Source of the DNA: CBDIDH01 sp965277595
Lineage (GTDB): Bacteria; Planctomycetota; Planctomycetia; Isosphaerales; Isosphaeraceae
DNA length: 64,000 nt
Direction: 5' to 3'
NCBI GenBank assembly: GCA_965277595.1
Contig: CBDIDH010000002.1
Span: 1,922,001 to 1,986,000 of the forward strand
Shown: positions 1 to 8,427 of the stretch, piece after piece
Numbering within the stretch: the first letter of the stretch is position 1
How the letters are laid out: every line of letters starts with the position of its first letter
Position numbers and translations under genes: made by a program
Notes under the pieces: generated by a model
Database searches by the model: none
Seen by the model: the letters and a program-made list of their open reading frames with translations, nothing else
Told to the model about the DNA's origin: nothing

Positions 1-1593
1 GGTATTACCCAGGGTTTGAGCCTCGGTTCGGTGGACCTGACCGGCGGCCGGATCGCCATTGGCAACGACATCGCCGGAACGACCAGCATCGGCACGCTTG
101 ACATCGCCGGAGGCCGGTTCTCGGTCGGCCATAACATCGCCGGGCCGCTCGACATCGGCTCGGTCGATCTGACCAACGGCGGCCAGTTTGTCGTTGCCCA
201 CGACACCAACGGCCTCGTCAACGTCACCGGCGCCGCGACGATCACCGGCGCTGGCTCGCTCTTCTCGACCGGCCACAACCTCGTCGGCGGCCTGAACGTC
301 GGCCAGGCCCTCACGCTTGACGCGGGGGGGCAATTCGCCGTCGGCAACGACCTCACCGGCCCGGTCAATATCGGCGGCGTCTTCACCATCAGCAATAATG
401 CTCGGTTCATTGTCAACCGCGACGTGACCGGAACGATCACCGCCTCGGGCGATCTCGACCTTGCCTCGGGCGGAGCCTTGGCGGTCGGCCGGACCCTGAA
501 CGCCCTGACGGTCAACGGTAACCTCGCGGTCTCCCCCTCGGGCGGAGGAATCACTGTCGGCGGCAGCCTGACCACGTTGACGGTCAACGGCGCCTTCATT
601 GGCCAGGGCTCGGCGACGAACGCCGATTTGACAGTCGGCCTCAATCTCGGCTCGTTCAACGTCCTCGGTGGCGGAGCCAATCAAGGGGGCTTGCAGACCG
701 CGAACATCAACGTCGAGAAGAACATCCTCGCGCTCAACATCGAGCACGGGATCTTCTACAGCATCGTGACCGCCGGTGTCTCGATCATGGGCGGCTCGAC
801 CGGCACGACCTCGGCCGCCATCGGCGCCGACGGCACCGACGCGGTGCTGAACTCTCAGATCCTCGCCGGTGTCAGCATCACGAACCTCACGATCGGCGGC
901 GACGTCCGATCAACCTTCGTCGCGAACCCGTCTTCAGCCGGCTACCGCACCCGGATCGTCGCTGGTGAAAACCGCGACGGCTCCTACTCCAGCGGCGGCC
1001 TGATCGACAACTTCCAGATCACCGGCTCGTTGATTGACTCGGTTCTCGCCGCAAGTGTCGCCCCTTACGGCGATTCCGGTCTTCTCCCTTCGTCCGGCTA
1101 TGGCACCTCGCCAACCGTCAGCTCCCTTCCCGGCGATTCCGGCTACAACACCTATGACGCCCCCGCCGGCACGATCACCGGCGGCACCGTCGGCAACCCG
1201 GTCACCTATCCGAACTACTCCGAGGTCTCTTACGACAACGAGAGCCCCGTCCAGAAGCCCGGCCAGATGGGCGCCTACAACACCACGGTTGACCCGACGA
1301 TCGACGACACGATTCTCTTCGGCTCGATCAACCCCAGCTTCGCCTCCCCCGCGCTCACGCCGACCGAACTGACCTCGGCCCAGACGGTGACCTCAACCTC
1401 CGCCCAGGTTGGCAGCGGGACCACGACGACCTCGACCGTGACCCCGAGCGACCAGGCCCTTCCCTTGCCGACGAAATCCACGATTCTCGGCGGGGTGATC
1501 TCGACCTCTCACGGCATTAACCCCGACGCCGCCGATTTCGCCGGCATCTTCGCCTCGAACACCAGCGGCGTCTTCGTCGGCCCGCTCCCCTGA
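1..1593 (+). CDS. C-terminal part of a large repetitive surface/secreted protein (5' end outside the window)
   Basis: The reading frame is open from base 1 (codons Gly-Ile-Thr-Gln...), so the start lies upstream and about 530 residues are visible. The first roughly 220 residues consist of imperfect units of about 30 residues with a Gly-rich pattern such as GGRFSVGHNIAG and GGQFAVGNDLTG, typical of a parallel beta-helix or solenoid. A less repetitive region follows, and the last 130 residues are Ser/Thr/Pro-rich. There is no transmembrane helix at the C-terminus. The likely role is an extracellular or cell-surface protein. The exact family is not recognised. Stop codon TGA at 1591-1593. Confidence 0.75.
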   Translation, partial: GITQGLSLGSVDLTGGRIAIGNDIAGTTSIGTLDIAGGRFSVGHNIAGPLDIGSVDLTNGGQFVVAHDTNGLVNVTGAATITGAGSLFSTGHNLVGGLNVGQALTLDAGGQFAVGNDLTGPVNIGGVFTISNNARFIVNRDVTGTITASGDLDLASGGALAVGRTLNALTVNGNLAVSPSGGGITVGGSLTTLTVNGAFIGQGSATNADLTVGLNLGSFNVLGGGANQGGLQTANINVEKNILALNIEHGIFYSIVTAGVSIMGGSTGTTSAAIGADGTDAVLNSQILAGVSITNLTIGGDVRSTFVANPSSAGYRTRIVAGENRDGSYSSGGLIDNFQITGSLIDSVLAASVAPYGDSGLLPSSGYGTSPTVSSLPGDSGYNTYDAPAGTITGGTVGNPVTYPNYSEVSYDNESPVQKPGQMGAYNTTVDPTIDDTILFGSINPSFASPALTPTELTSAQTVTSTSAQVGSGTTTTSTVTPSDQALPLPTKSTILGGVISTSHGINPDAADFAGIFASNTSGVFVGPLP

Positions 1594-1628
1594 TCTTCGA
1601 TCCGTGGCGGAGTTTCGCTCAATTTCCT

Positions 1629-1694
1629 CAAGGGCAAAGGGCATAGGGGCAAAGGGCAAATCCTGTCCCTTTGTCCTTTGCCTTTTGCCCTGGG
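1629..1694. repeat. Family B hinged heptad hairpin (AAAGGGC / GYCCTTT)
   Basis: A purine-rich left arm of AAGGGCAAAGGGC units is followed by a short hinge (CAAATCCTG) and then a complementary right arm of CCCTTTG and CCTTTGCC units. The array begins 35 bases after the stop of the upstream gene and can fold as one hairpin. It is one of about eight related loci in this window. Confidence 0.75.
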
Positions 1695-1809
1695 CTGAAT
1701 AGTAAACTTGTGACACCCTGCCTCGTCGGTTAGGCTAGAATCCAATCCGTCGAGCCGAACGAACCTCGTCAATGACGACCCTGACCAGGTTCCTCACAGA
1801 ACAGACAGA

Positions 1810-2730
1810 ATGAGAACCGAAAGCGTGTCGGATCGCACCGAGCCAGGACGTATTCAACCTGACGACCCGGCTGCGCTCGCCGTGCGGACGTCACTTGCCG
1901 AGGGCCTGAAATGGCTCCTCGTCAATGAGTCTGTTGCGCGATCGGGCGACTCAATCGGCGTCCACCACCTTCGGACCACCACCCGACGGCTCAGAACCGC
2001 TCTCAAACTCTTCGCCACTCTCATCGAATCGACCAACATCGAGTCTCTCTCGGACGACCTGAAATGGCTCGCCGGCCTACTTGGCGACGTCCGCGACCTT
2101 GACGTCCTCGCCGATCGATTTCGAACCGGTTCCCACGGTCAGACCGACGCGCTCGCCCCCCTTTTCATGACCCTCTCCGCGCGCCACGCCGCCGCGTCCG
2201 ATGTCCTTCAGGCGGCGCTTCGCTCAGACCGTTACGAATCGATCAAGGACCGACTCGCCGCAACCCTCGACGCCATTCCCGTTTCCGGCGACGGCGCGGG
2301 ACCCTGCCGATCGGCCTTGCCTCCACGTGTCGCGCGCCTCTGGAAGTCTCTCCGCAAGGGAGGCCGGGCGCTTCAGCCCGAAAGTCCCGACACCGACTTT
2401 CATGAGGTCCGCAAGCTCGCCAAGCGTGCCCGATACGCGGCCGAGTCGATCGTGGACGCCCTCGATTCCTCGACGGCCTCCGACGCTCGCCGGTTCATCC
2501 GCCGCGCCCGCGCCGTTCAAGATGTCCTTGGCGTTCATCAAGATTCGGTGATCGCCGCCGACGAGGTTTTCGCCTCGGCCGCCGATCATCCTGACCTCGG
2601 CCCCTTCAACTTCGCCGCCGGCCGCCTCCTCGAACACCACCGCCGCGCCGCCGACGATTCCCGCGCCGCCTTCTTCGACGCCTGGGACGCCCTCGACCGC
2701 AAAAAGGTCGTCCGCTGGCTCAAACCCTGA
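1810..2730 (+). CDS. CHAD domain-containing protein
   Basis: The 306-residue protein matches the CHAD family (conserved histidine alpha-helical domain, which binds inorganic polyphosphate). It has the N-terminal VHHLRTTTRRLRTALKLF helix, the GDVRDLDVL segment, and the second conserved cluster FHEVRKLAKRARYAAE around residue 200. The His/Arg/Lys-rich pairs that form the basic polyphosphate-binding channel are visible in both halves. No CYTH (triphosphate tunnel) domain is attached, so this is a stand-alone CHAD protein with no signal peptide and a probable location in the cytoplasm or on polyphosphate granules. The Shine-Dalgarno before the ATG is weak, so the exact start is less certain. Confidence 0.9.
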   Translation: MRTESVSDRTEPGRIQPDDPAALAVRTSLAEGLKWLLVNESVARSGDSIGVHHLRTTTRRLRTALKLFATLIESTNIESLSDDLKWLAGLLGDVRDLDVLADRFRTGSHGQTDALAPLFMTLSARHAAASDVLQAALRSDRYESIKDRLAATLDAIPVSGDGAGPCRSALPPRVARLWKSLRKGGRALQPESPDTDFHEVRKLAKRARYAAESIVDALDSSTASDARRFIRRARAVQDVLGVHQDSVIAADEVFASAADHPDLGPFNFAAGRLLEHHRRAADDSRAAFFDAWDALDRKKVVRWLKP

Positions 2731-2750
2731 TCGCGGCGATTCCGTGGACC

Positions 2751-2767
2751 GTCGCGCCGCGCGACAC
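2751..2767. repeat. Dispersed palindrome GTCGCGCCGCGCGACAC
   Basis: This 17-base near-perfect palindrome lies 20 bases downstream of the CHAD gene. It is the reverse complement of the repeats found three times at 50530-50734, so the motif is dispersed rather than local. It resembles a REP-type sequence. Confidence 0.6.
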
Positions 2768-2783
2768 TTCGATCACGAATTGA

Positions 2784-2802
2784 CGAAAATTTAACGTTTT
2801 CG
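2784..2802. terminator. Possible bidirectional terminator hairpin
   Basis: CGAAAA and TTTTCG pair around a 7-base loop between two converging genes (CHAD on plus, the membrane protein on minus). The A/T-rich stem gives short T-tracts on both strands. The stem is only 6 base pairs, so support is modest. Confidence 0.3.
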
Positions 2803-2818
2803 CCCGAATGACCGAACA

Positions 2819-3358
2819 TCAAACACCGGGTCGAAGCGCGTCTTCGATGGCGTTGGCGAGCGCCTCGGGACGCTGACTGCCGATCAAAAGGCGACTGCCA
2901 TCGATCAGTTCCAGGCGGACACCGCGGTTGCCTCGGGCGTTCAAAACACGCTCGCCGTCGCGGCCGGTCCGAATTCCCCAGCCTCCATAGTCGAGCAGGG
3001 GGCGGTAGGTCACGACCTCGATCCGCCGGATCGTCCCGACAGCGACGAATCGCCGGTACGTCGGAATCCAGCCGAACCAGACGCGGAGGTCGGTCGGTGT
3101 CACCTCGGTCGTCATCCTCAAGAGACCCACGACGATCAAAGGGGGGAGGCAAAGGCCGGCGATGGCCAGAAGTCCCAGCGCCAGCTCGTTGAATGACCCA
3201 CCGGCCCCCGGGATGTGCCCTCCGCGCGAGAACCAGGCGAGGGTCAGCCCGACGAACCCCTCGGCCAGCGCCGCCACGGCATAGACGCGCCAGTCGAAAT
3301 TTTGTTCCTCGCGGTAGACGACCACCGCGGGCTGAAACGAGGCCACCGCCACGCTCAC
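2819..3358 (-). CDS. Small membrane protein with a C-terminal PH-like region, function unknown
   Basis: The 179-residue protein has two hydrophobic segments (about residues 27-43 and 57-80) followed by a soluble part. The soluble part (LRVWFGWIPTYRRFV, IRRIEVVTYRPLLDYGGWGIR, a terminal helix near LANAIEDAL) has the look of the bacterial PH-like domains found in small membrane proteins. The ATG overlaps the stop of the upstream TIM-barrel gene by 4 bases (ATGA), so the two are probably translationally coupled. No specific function can be assigned. Confidence 0.75.
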   Translation of the reverse strand: MSVAVASFQPAVVVYREEQNFDWRVYAVAALAEGFVGLTLAWFSRGGHIPGAGGSFNELALGLLAIAGLCLPPLIVVGLLRMTTEVTPTDLRVWFGWIPTYRRFVAVGTIRRIEVVTYRPLLDYGGWGIRTGRDGERVLNARGNRGVRLELIDGSRLLIGSQRPEALANAIEDALRPGV

Positions 3359-4221
3359 GACCCTCCGCCGGACGGTTCCCTTGTCGACCCCGTCGCGGCG
3401 GCGGCTTCGCCCCAGCGCCCGAGAGTTCGAACCAGCGACTGGTAGCCCAGGTCGGCCACCCGGTCGGCGGCGATCCGCCAGAGTTGCGGGTTGAGCACTT
3501 CCAGGGAAACGAACCCATCATAGCCCGCCCGCCCAACCTGATCGAGCACCGGGCCAATCTGGAAATCCCCCTCGCCGGGCAAGATCCGATCGCCATCGCT
3601 GGCCAGCTCGCGCGGGGTTCCCGCGAGGTCGCAAACCTGGACCCAGGCAAGGTTTTCCGGCGTCAGGTACGCGAGGTCCTCGAACTTGCTCGGCCCGGTG
3701 TAATAGTGAAAGAGGTCGAGGCAGACCCCGACGCCCGTCGCGCCACTTTGAAGGATCAGGGCGAGCGTCGTGTCGAGACTCGCGCAAAATCGCGCCGACT
3801 TCTGGAACTCCAGGGCCAGGCGGACCCCCGCCGCCGAGGCGATCGCGGCGGCCTCGGCAAGCGAGGCGGCGGCTCTCGGGTAATCGTCGGGAACCAGGTC
3901 GCGGTTGAAGTCGGCGGCGACGATCAGGGTGGGCACGCCCAGTTCATTCAAGATCGAAAGCCTGCGCCGGTAATGATCCCAGTGCGTTTCCCGTTCCGCT
4001 CCGCGCGAGAGCAAGAGTCCCCCCTGGGTCGCCGCCGCGGCCGGTGTCAGTCCTTCGCCCGCGAGCAGGTCGCGCGCCTCGGCCGTGGAGTGCGATTCCA
4101 GGTACGTTTCCAGCTTCGTCAGCCAGATTTCGACCGCCGTCCAGCCCCCCCGCGCGTACGCTGAGAGGTCCGACTCAAACGGCGTGCTCAGCGTCGTCGC
4201 CTGGCTGATACAGGGTCTCAT
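3355..4221 (-). CDS. Sugar phosphate isomerase/epimerase-type TIM-barrel protein
   Basis: The 288-residue protein fits the xylose-isomerase-like (AP endonuclease family 2) TIM-barrel superfamily. Typical metal-ligand strands are visible: LALEF near residue 145, VGVCLDLFHYY near 180, WVQVCDLAG near 210 and FVSLEV near 255. The metal-binding Glu-Asp-His-Glu set seems present. There is no signal peptide. It lies downstream of glyS on the same strand but is separated from it by the 14-base tandem array at 4274-4457, so co-transcription is uncertain. The substrate cannot be told from sequence. Confidence 0.85.
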   Translation of the reverse strand: MRPCISQATTLSTPFESDLSAYARGGWTAVEIWLTKLETYLESHSTAEARDLLAGEGLTPAAAATQGGLLLSRGAERETHWDHYRRRLSILNELGVPTLIVAADFNRDLVPDDYPRAAASLAEAAAIASAAGVRLALEFQKSARFCASLDTTLALILQSGATGVGVCLDLFHYYTGPSKFEDLAYLTPENLAWVQVCDLAGTPRELASDGDRILPGEGDFQIGPVLDQVGRAGYDGFVSLEVLNPQLWRIAADRVADLGYQSLVRTLGRWGEAAAATGSTREPSGGGS

Positions 4222-4273
4222 CGGACTCTGTCCCTCTCTTTGACTCGTTTCTCTCTTCCCCGAACTCTCTTAA

Positions 4274-4457
4274 CCTTTGCCCTCTTCCCTTTGCCCTCTT
4301 CCCTTTGCCCTCTTCCCTTTGCCCTCTTCCCTTTGCCCTCTTCCCTTTGCCCTCTTCCCTTTGCCCTCTTCCCTTTGCCCTCTTCCCTTTGCCCTCTTCC
4401 CTTTGCCCTCTTCCCTTTGCCCTCTTCCCTTTGCCCTCTTCCCTTTGCCCTTTGCCC
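4274..4457. repeat. Family B tandem array, 14-base period (CCCTTTGCCCTCTT), about 13 copies
   Basis: A nearly perfect tandem array of a 14-base unit, equal to two diverged heptads (CCCTTTG + CCCTCTT). It occupies most of the 236-base gap between glyS and the TIM-barrel gene and runs right up to the TGA stop codon of glyS. Only the pyrimidine-rich arm is present, with no complementary arm. Open frames across it are repeat artefacts. Confidence 0.9.
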
Positions 4458-5984
4458 TCATTCCGCAACAGTCTCGTCGGCCGCGGGAACCTCTTGCCCA
4501 TCGAGCAGATCCCGAAGCGCCGCGAGCACGCCCGACGACGGCACGCGCCATTGCCGACAACTGTCGCGATCGCGGAAGGTCACCGAGCCATCGGTCAAGG
4601 TCTGGCTATCGACGGTGATGGCGAAGGGAGTTCCCGCCTCGTCCTGACGGCGATACCGGCGGCCGATCGCCCCTTTTTCGTCGAGGAAGACGTTGAAGTG
4701 TTTCTTGAGGTCGCGATAAATCTTCTCGGCGAACTCGGGCATGCCGTCGCGCTTGACCAGCGGAAACACCGCCGCCTTGATCGGCGCCAGTCTCGGATGG
4801 AATTTCAGGACGGTCCGCGTCTCGCCGCCGATGGTATCTTCGGTGTACGCCTCGCAGAGGAAGGCGAGCGTTCCCCGGTCGGCCCCGGCCGAAGGTTCGA
4901 TGACGTGCGGCAGGAACCGTTCTTTCCGTTCCTCGTCGAAGTAGCTGAGATCCTTGCCGCTGAACTTCGTGTGCTGCGTCAGGTCGTAATCGCCTCGGTG
5001 CGCGATCCCTTCGAGTTCACTGACGCCAAAGGGAAACTCGTACTCGATGTCGGCCGTCGCGGTCGAGTAAAAGGCGAGTTCATCCGGGTCATGATCGCGA
5101 AGCCTCAGCTTCTCGCTTCGAAGGCCGAGGTCGGTGTACCACTTGAACCGCGTGTCGCGCCAGTACTTGTACCACTCGGGCGCTTCCTCGGGTCGGCAAA
5201 AGAACTCGATCTCCATCTGCTCGAATTCGCGCGATCGGAACGTGAAGTTTCTCGGCGTGATCTCGTTGCGGAAGCTCTTGCCGATCTGCGCGATTCCGAA
5301 TGGAAGCTTGACCCGGCCGGTGTCGCAGACGTTCTTGAAGTTGACGAAGATTCCCTGCGCGGTCTCGGGACGGAGGTAGGCGATGCTCGACGACTCTTCC
5401 AGCGCCCCGACATACGTCTTGAACATCAGGTTAAAGGCGCGCGGCTCGGTCAAGGTCCCCGGCTGCGCGGCCGAAGGGCCGAAGACCTGCTCGCGGTCGG
5501 CCGTCGAGAGTTCCGGATACGAGACGACAGACGGTTCGGGCAGGTCTCTGGCCTTGACGGGGAGTGCTCCCTTGGTCGCGAGCCTGGCCAGGCGGTCTTT
5601 CAAGGCCGCCTTCGCGTCGTCGGCCGTCGCTCCGGCGAGCGCGAGGTACAACGGCTTCGGTTCGATCTCATACCGAAAGATATAAAGCTGGTCGGCCCGA
5701 TATCGCTCCTTCGTCTCCCGGCAGTCCACCATCGGATCGCTGAACCCGCCGACGTGCCCCGACGCCTCCCAGACCTTCGGGTTCATGATGATCGAGCAGT
5801 CCAGCCCGACCATGTCGTCGCGCGACCGGACGTTGTCATTCCACCAGGCGTCCTTGAGGTTCCGCTTCAGCTCGACCCCGAGCGGGCCGTAATCCCAGAA
5901 CCCGTTCAGACCGCCGTAAATCTCGCTCGAAGGGAAGATGAACCCTCGGCGCTTGCAGAGCGAGACCAGCTTGTCCATGTCCAT
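4458..5984 (-). CDS. glyS: Glycine--tRNA ligase (alpha2-type class II)
   Basis: Charges tRNA-Gly with glycine. The 508-residue protein has the bacterial/eukaryotic alpha2-type GlyRS layout: the N-terminal CKRRGFIFPSSEIYGG and GFWDYGPLG segments, MNPKVWEASGHVGGFSDP, motif 2 around FRNEITPRNFTFRSREF, the GIAHRGDYDLTQH segment, motif 3 region VIEPSAGADRGTL, and a C-terminal anticodon-binding domain ending at DREDSCR-like residues. Of two nearby ATGs (5984 and 5978), the upstream one is preceded by GGGGGA at about 10 bases. The stop codon abuts a tandem repeat array. Confidence 0.97.
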   Translation of the reverse strand: MDMDKLVSLCKRRGFIFPSSEIYGGLNGFWDYGPLGVELKRNLKDAWWNDNVRSRDDMVGLDCSIIMNPKVWEASGHVGGFSDPMVDCRETKERYRADQLYIFRYEIEPKPLYLALAGATADDAKAALKDRLARLATKGALPVKARDLPEPSVVSYPELSTADREQVFGPSAAQPGTLTEPRAFNLMFKTYVGALEESSSIAYLRPETAQGIFVNFKNVCDTGRVKLPFGIAQIGKSFRNEITPRNFTFRSREFEQMEIEFFCRPEEAPEWYKYWRDTRFKWYTDLGLRSEKLRLRDHDPDELAFYSTATADIEYEFPFGVSELEGIAHRGDYDLTQHTKFSGKDLSYFDEERKERFLPHVIEPSAGADRGTLAFLCEAYTEDTIGGETRTVLKFHPRLAPIKAAVFPLVKRDGMPEFAEKIYRDLKKHFNVFLDEKGAIGRRYRRQDEAGTPFAITVDSQTLTDGSVTFRDRDSCRQWRVPSSGVLAALRDLLDGQEVPAADETVAE

Positions 5985-6098
5985 CGAATCCGAATCCCCC
6001 AAAGAGGCATGACCTTGGCATGGCCCGCCCCAGGTCGTGTCGTTCAACTCTCAATATTCACGAAACGAAAGAATGAAGAACGTCCGCCGTTTGTCTCT

Positions 6099-6875
6099 CT
6101 AACCGAGCCTAACCACGCGCAAAGGATCGCGGCGAACTTCCGCGACCAGCGGAAAGCGATCGACCCGCGCCGCATCGGCGAGATCGGCCCCAAGTTCCAG
6201 CTCGCGGACCCTGCGACCCCCTCGGCCCTGACCCAGAAACTCGACGAGCGGCTGTCGATCAAGCCGGGCCGCGGTCTCCCGCCAGTATGCCCCGGCCATC
6301 ACCGCCTCGTCGTTGCCGAGCGGAATGTTCCAGTCGCCAACCAGGCTCGCGACCAGGGCCCCGGCCAGCAACGTGTCTTCCGCGCTGACGCGACCATCGG
6401 TCCCCGCGCAGACGACGTGAATCGGCAGGGCATGCACCTTGAGAACGTTCAAGGCGAGCGCCTCGACCGTCTCCCGCAGGTTCACGAACGCGGCGACGAG
6501 AATGCGTTCCGCCTCCAGGCTCGCGAGCAAGGCCCGGGTGCCGTTCGTCGTGGTCATGACGACCGTCTTGCCCGCGCAGGTTTCCTCGGTGTAATCAGCG
6601 GGCGAATTTCCCAGGTCAAACCCTTCGATCGGCAAGCCCTGACGCTCGCCCCCCAGCACGACCGAGCCGATCGGCAGATCCGCGGCGACGGCCAGGGCCT
6701 CGTCAATCTCCGCGCAAGGCGCGATCGCCTCGGCCCCCGAAGCCAGGGCGTGGACCATCACGGTCGTCGCCCTCAGCACGTCGACCACGACCGCGATGCC
6801 CCCGAGAAGCGTTCCCGGCGCGATCAGGCCCGGAAGCAGATGAACAAACACAGGCGGCCTGTCTGGCTCTGGCAT
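6099..6875 (-). CDS. comB: ComB-like 2-phosphosulfolactate phosphatase
   Basis: The 258-residue protein matches the ComB family: VVVDVLRATTVMVHALASGA near the N-terminus, LGGERQGLPIEGFDLGNSP in the middle, then TTTNGTRAL and CAGTDGRVSAEDTLLAGA. In methanogens this Mg-dependent enzyme makes sulfolactate for coenzyme M; in bacteria the true substrate is often unknown. The chosen ATG has AGGGG about 6 bases upstream; an earlier in-frame start at 6893 has no comparable site. It is followed by glyS after 114 bases and may be co-transcribed. Confidence 0.88.
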   Translation of the reverse strand: MPEPDRPPVFVHLLPGLIAPGTLLGGIAVVVDVLRATTVMVHALASGAEAIAPCAEIDEALAVAADLPIGSVVLGGERQGLPIEGFDLGNSPADYTEETCAGKTVVMTTTNGTRALLASLEAERILVAAFVNLRETVEALALNVLKVHALPIHVVCAGTDGRVSAEDTLLAGALVASLVGDWNIPLGNDEAVMAGAYWRETAARLDRQPLVEFLGQGRGGRRVRELELGADLADAARVDRFPLVAEVRRDPLRVVRLG

Positions 6876-7254
6876 CGTGACCCCTGACAACACCCTGGCT
6901 CGACTTCATTTCGACGGCTTCACGGAATCCTCCTTTGCGATTATGGCATGCCGACCCTCCCCTTGGGGAGTCCCCACCGATCCGACTTCAGGGCCAATGG
7001 CCAGGCAATTCCCTGGCGAGATCCTCGCCCATTCCTCGGGATCTTCGAGCGCCTTGAATCGGTCCCCGGTTATCCGACCTCGGGCCATTGCCCTGGCGCC
7101 TGGCCCTCATCAGACGGATTGAGCATCGTCGGCCGGTGGGGGTTTGACATGCGCGCGGCCCGCCACAACACTGAGGGCGGTCGCGGCGGTCCGACGACAT
7201 CCATCATCAACCAAACAGCCCGAAAATCCAAAGAAATCGAGGGGTCAACCTCCC
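6876..7254. other. Divergent intergenic region between comB and the esterase
   Basis: No gene was found. The region holds a short hairpin (CTCCCC-TT-GGGGAG, 6957-6970), several GGCC-rich partial repeats, and a TTGACA hexamer at 7144-7149 without a convincing -10 partner. Promoters for both flanking genes must lie here but cannot be placed with confidence. Confidence 0.4.
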
Positions 7255-8178
7255 ATGCGAATCTGCCCAGGAACCATTCTCGCGGCCTTGCTTCTCGTTC
7301 CGGCCGCACTGGCCGCCGACGCGCCGAAGACGTATCCGCTCTGGCCCGAAGGGGCTCCCGGCGCCAAGGGCACCGAAACCGGCGACGCGAACCACGCCGG
7401 AGACGTGCCGACGATCACCGTCTATCCGGCCGACCCCGACAAGGCGACGGGAGCCTCGGTCGTGATCTGCCCGGGGGGCGGTTACGGGTTCCTGGCCACC
7501 GAACACGAAGGCGAGGAGGTCGCCGCCTGGCTGAATTCGCTGGGCGTCACGGGAGTCATGCTCAAGTATCGGCTCGCGCCTAAATACAAGCACCCGGCGA
7601 TGATTCACGACGCTCAGCGCGCGATCCGAACAGTCCGGGCTCGGGCGAAGGAGTGGAAGCTGGACCCGAACCGCGTCGCGATCCTGGGATTCTCGGCCGG
7701 CGGACACCTGGCGTCGACCGCCGCGACGCACTTTGACGCGGGCAAGGCCGACGCCTCCGACCCGATCGACCGCGAAGGCTGCCGGCCCGACCTGGCGATC
7801 CTGGTTTACCCGGTAATCGCCCTGGCGGAGTCGTATGCGCATTCGGGTTCACGTGCGAACTTGCTCGGCCAGTCGCCTCCGAATTACCTCGTCCACGACC
7901 TTTCGAACGAGCGGCAGGTCACGAAGCAGACCCCGCCGACCTTCCTCGCCCACACCAACGCCGACTCGGGTGTTCCAGCCGAGAATAGCCTGATGTTTGC
8001 CCTGGCCTTGCGCAAGGCGGGCGTGCCGGTCGAGCTCCACCTCTTTGAAAACGGCCAGCACGGCCTGGGCCTTGGCACCGGCTGGAAGAACCACGGAATC
8101 GCCGCCGACGAGGCGTTTCGGGCCTGGCCCGGTCTTTGCGCCACCTGGCTGAAGGGGCACAAGTTTCTTGATCGCTGA
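7255..8178 (+). CDS. Secreted alpha/beta hydrolase (BD-FAE / acetyl-xylan-esterase-like)
   Basis: The 307-residue protein has a signal peptide (MRICPGTILAALLLVPAALA, cleavage near Ala-Asp). The alpha/beta-hydrolase features are the oxyanion-loop VVICPGGGYGFL, nucleophile elbow GFSAGGH, an acidic residue near HTNADSGVP and the catalytic-His segment NGQHGLGLG. This pattern is common among planctomycetal esterases that deacetylate plant polysaccharides, so a role in polysaccharide breakdown is an inference. The start was chosen for the signal peptide and a GAGGGG site about 10 bases upstream; a longer upstream frame lacks both. Confidence 0.9.
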   Translation: MRICPGTILAALLLVPAALAADAPKTYPLWPEGAPGAKGTETGDANHAGDVPTITVYPADPDKATGASVVICPGGGYGFLATEHEGEEVAAWLNSLGVTGVMLKYRLAPKYKHPAMIHDAQRAIRTVRARAKEWKLDPNRVAILGFSAGGHLASTAATHFDAGKADASDPIDREGCRPDLAILVYPVIALAESYAHSGSRANLLGQSPPNYLVHDLSNERQVTKQTPPTFLAHTNADSGVPAENSLMFALALRKAGVPVELHLFENGQHGLGLGTGWKNHGIAADEAFRAWPGLCATWLKGHKFLDR

Positions 8179-8189
8179 AGAGAATTCGT

Positions 8190-8290
8190 CGGAAGAAGGG
8201 CAAAATTCCAGGACCGATGACCGATGACCGATGACCGATAATTTGATCCTTTCGGGCATCGGGCATCGGCCCTTGGTCATCATTCCTCCT
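8190..8290. repeat. Family A hinged heptad hairpin
   Basis: A left arm of four ATGACCG-type heptads is followed by an A/T-rich hinge (ATAATTTGATCC) and a diverged right arm (GGGCATC, GGTCATC). The left flank GGAAGAAGGGCAAAATTC resembles the terminal sequence seen at other copies. It lies 12 bases after the esterase stop. Confidence 0.75.
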
Positions 8291-8427
8291 GGAAATTTCC
8301 CTCTGGCGCGACGGATCGGCTAGAATGGTCAGAGGAGTCGTCGAGAGATCGCCCGGACGTTCGCGAGGGTTCGCGGAGGTCAATCGGTCGGTCGACCGCG
8401 CGACCGGGCGTCGGGAGGACAACGGCG

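Noticed and set aside
4305..6887. 860-codon open frame on plus, antisense to glyS and comB
   Set aside because: It begins in a tandem repeat and lies opposite two well-supported genes. Long antisense frames are expected in very GC-rich coding DNA.
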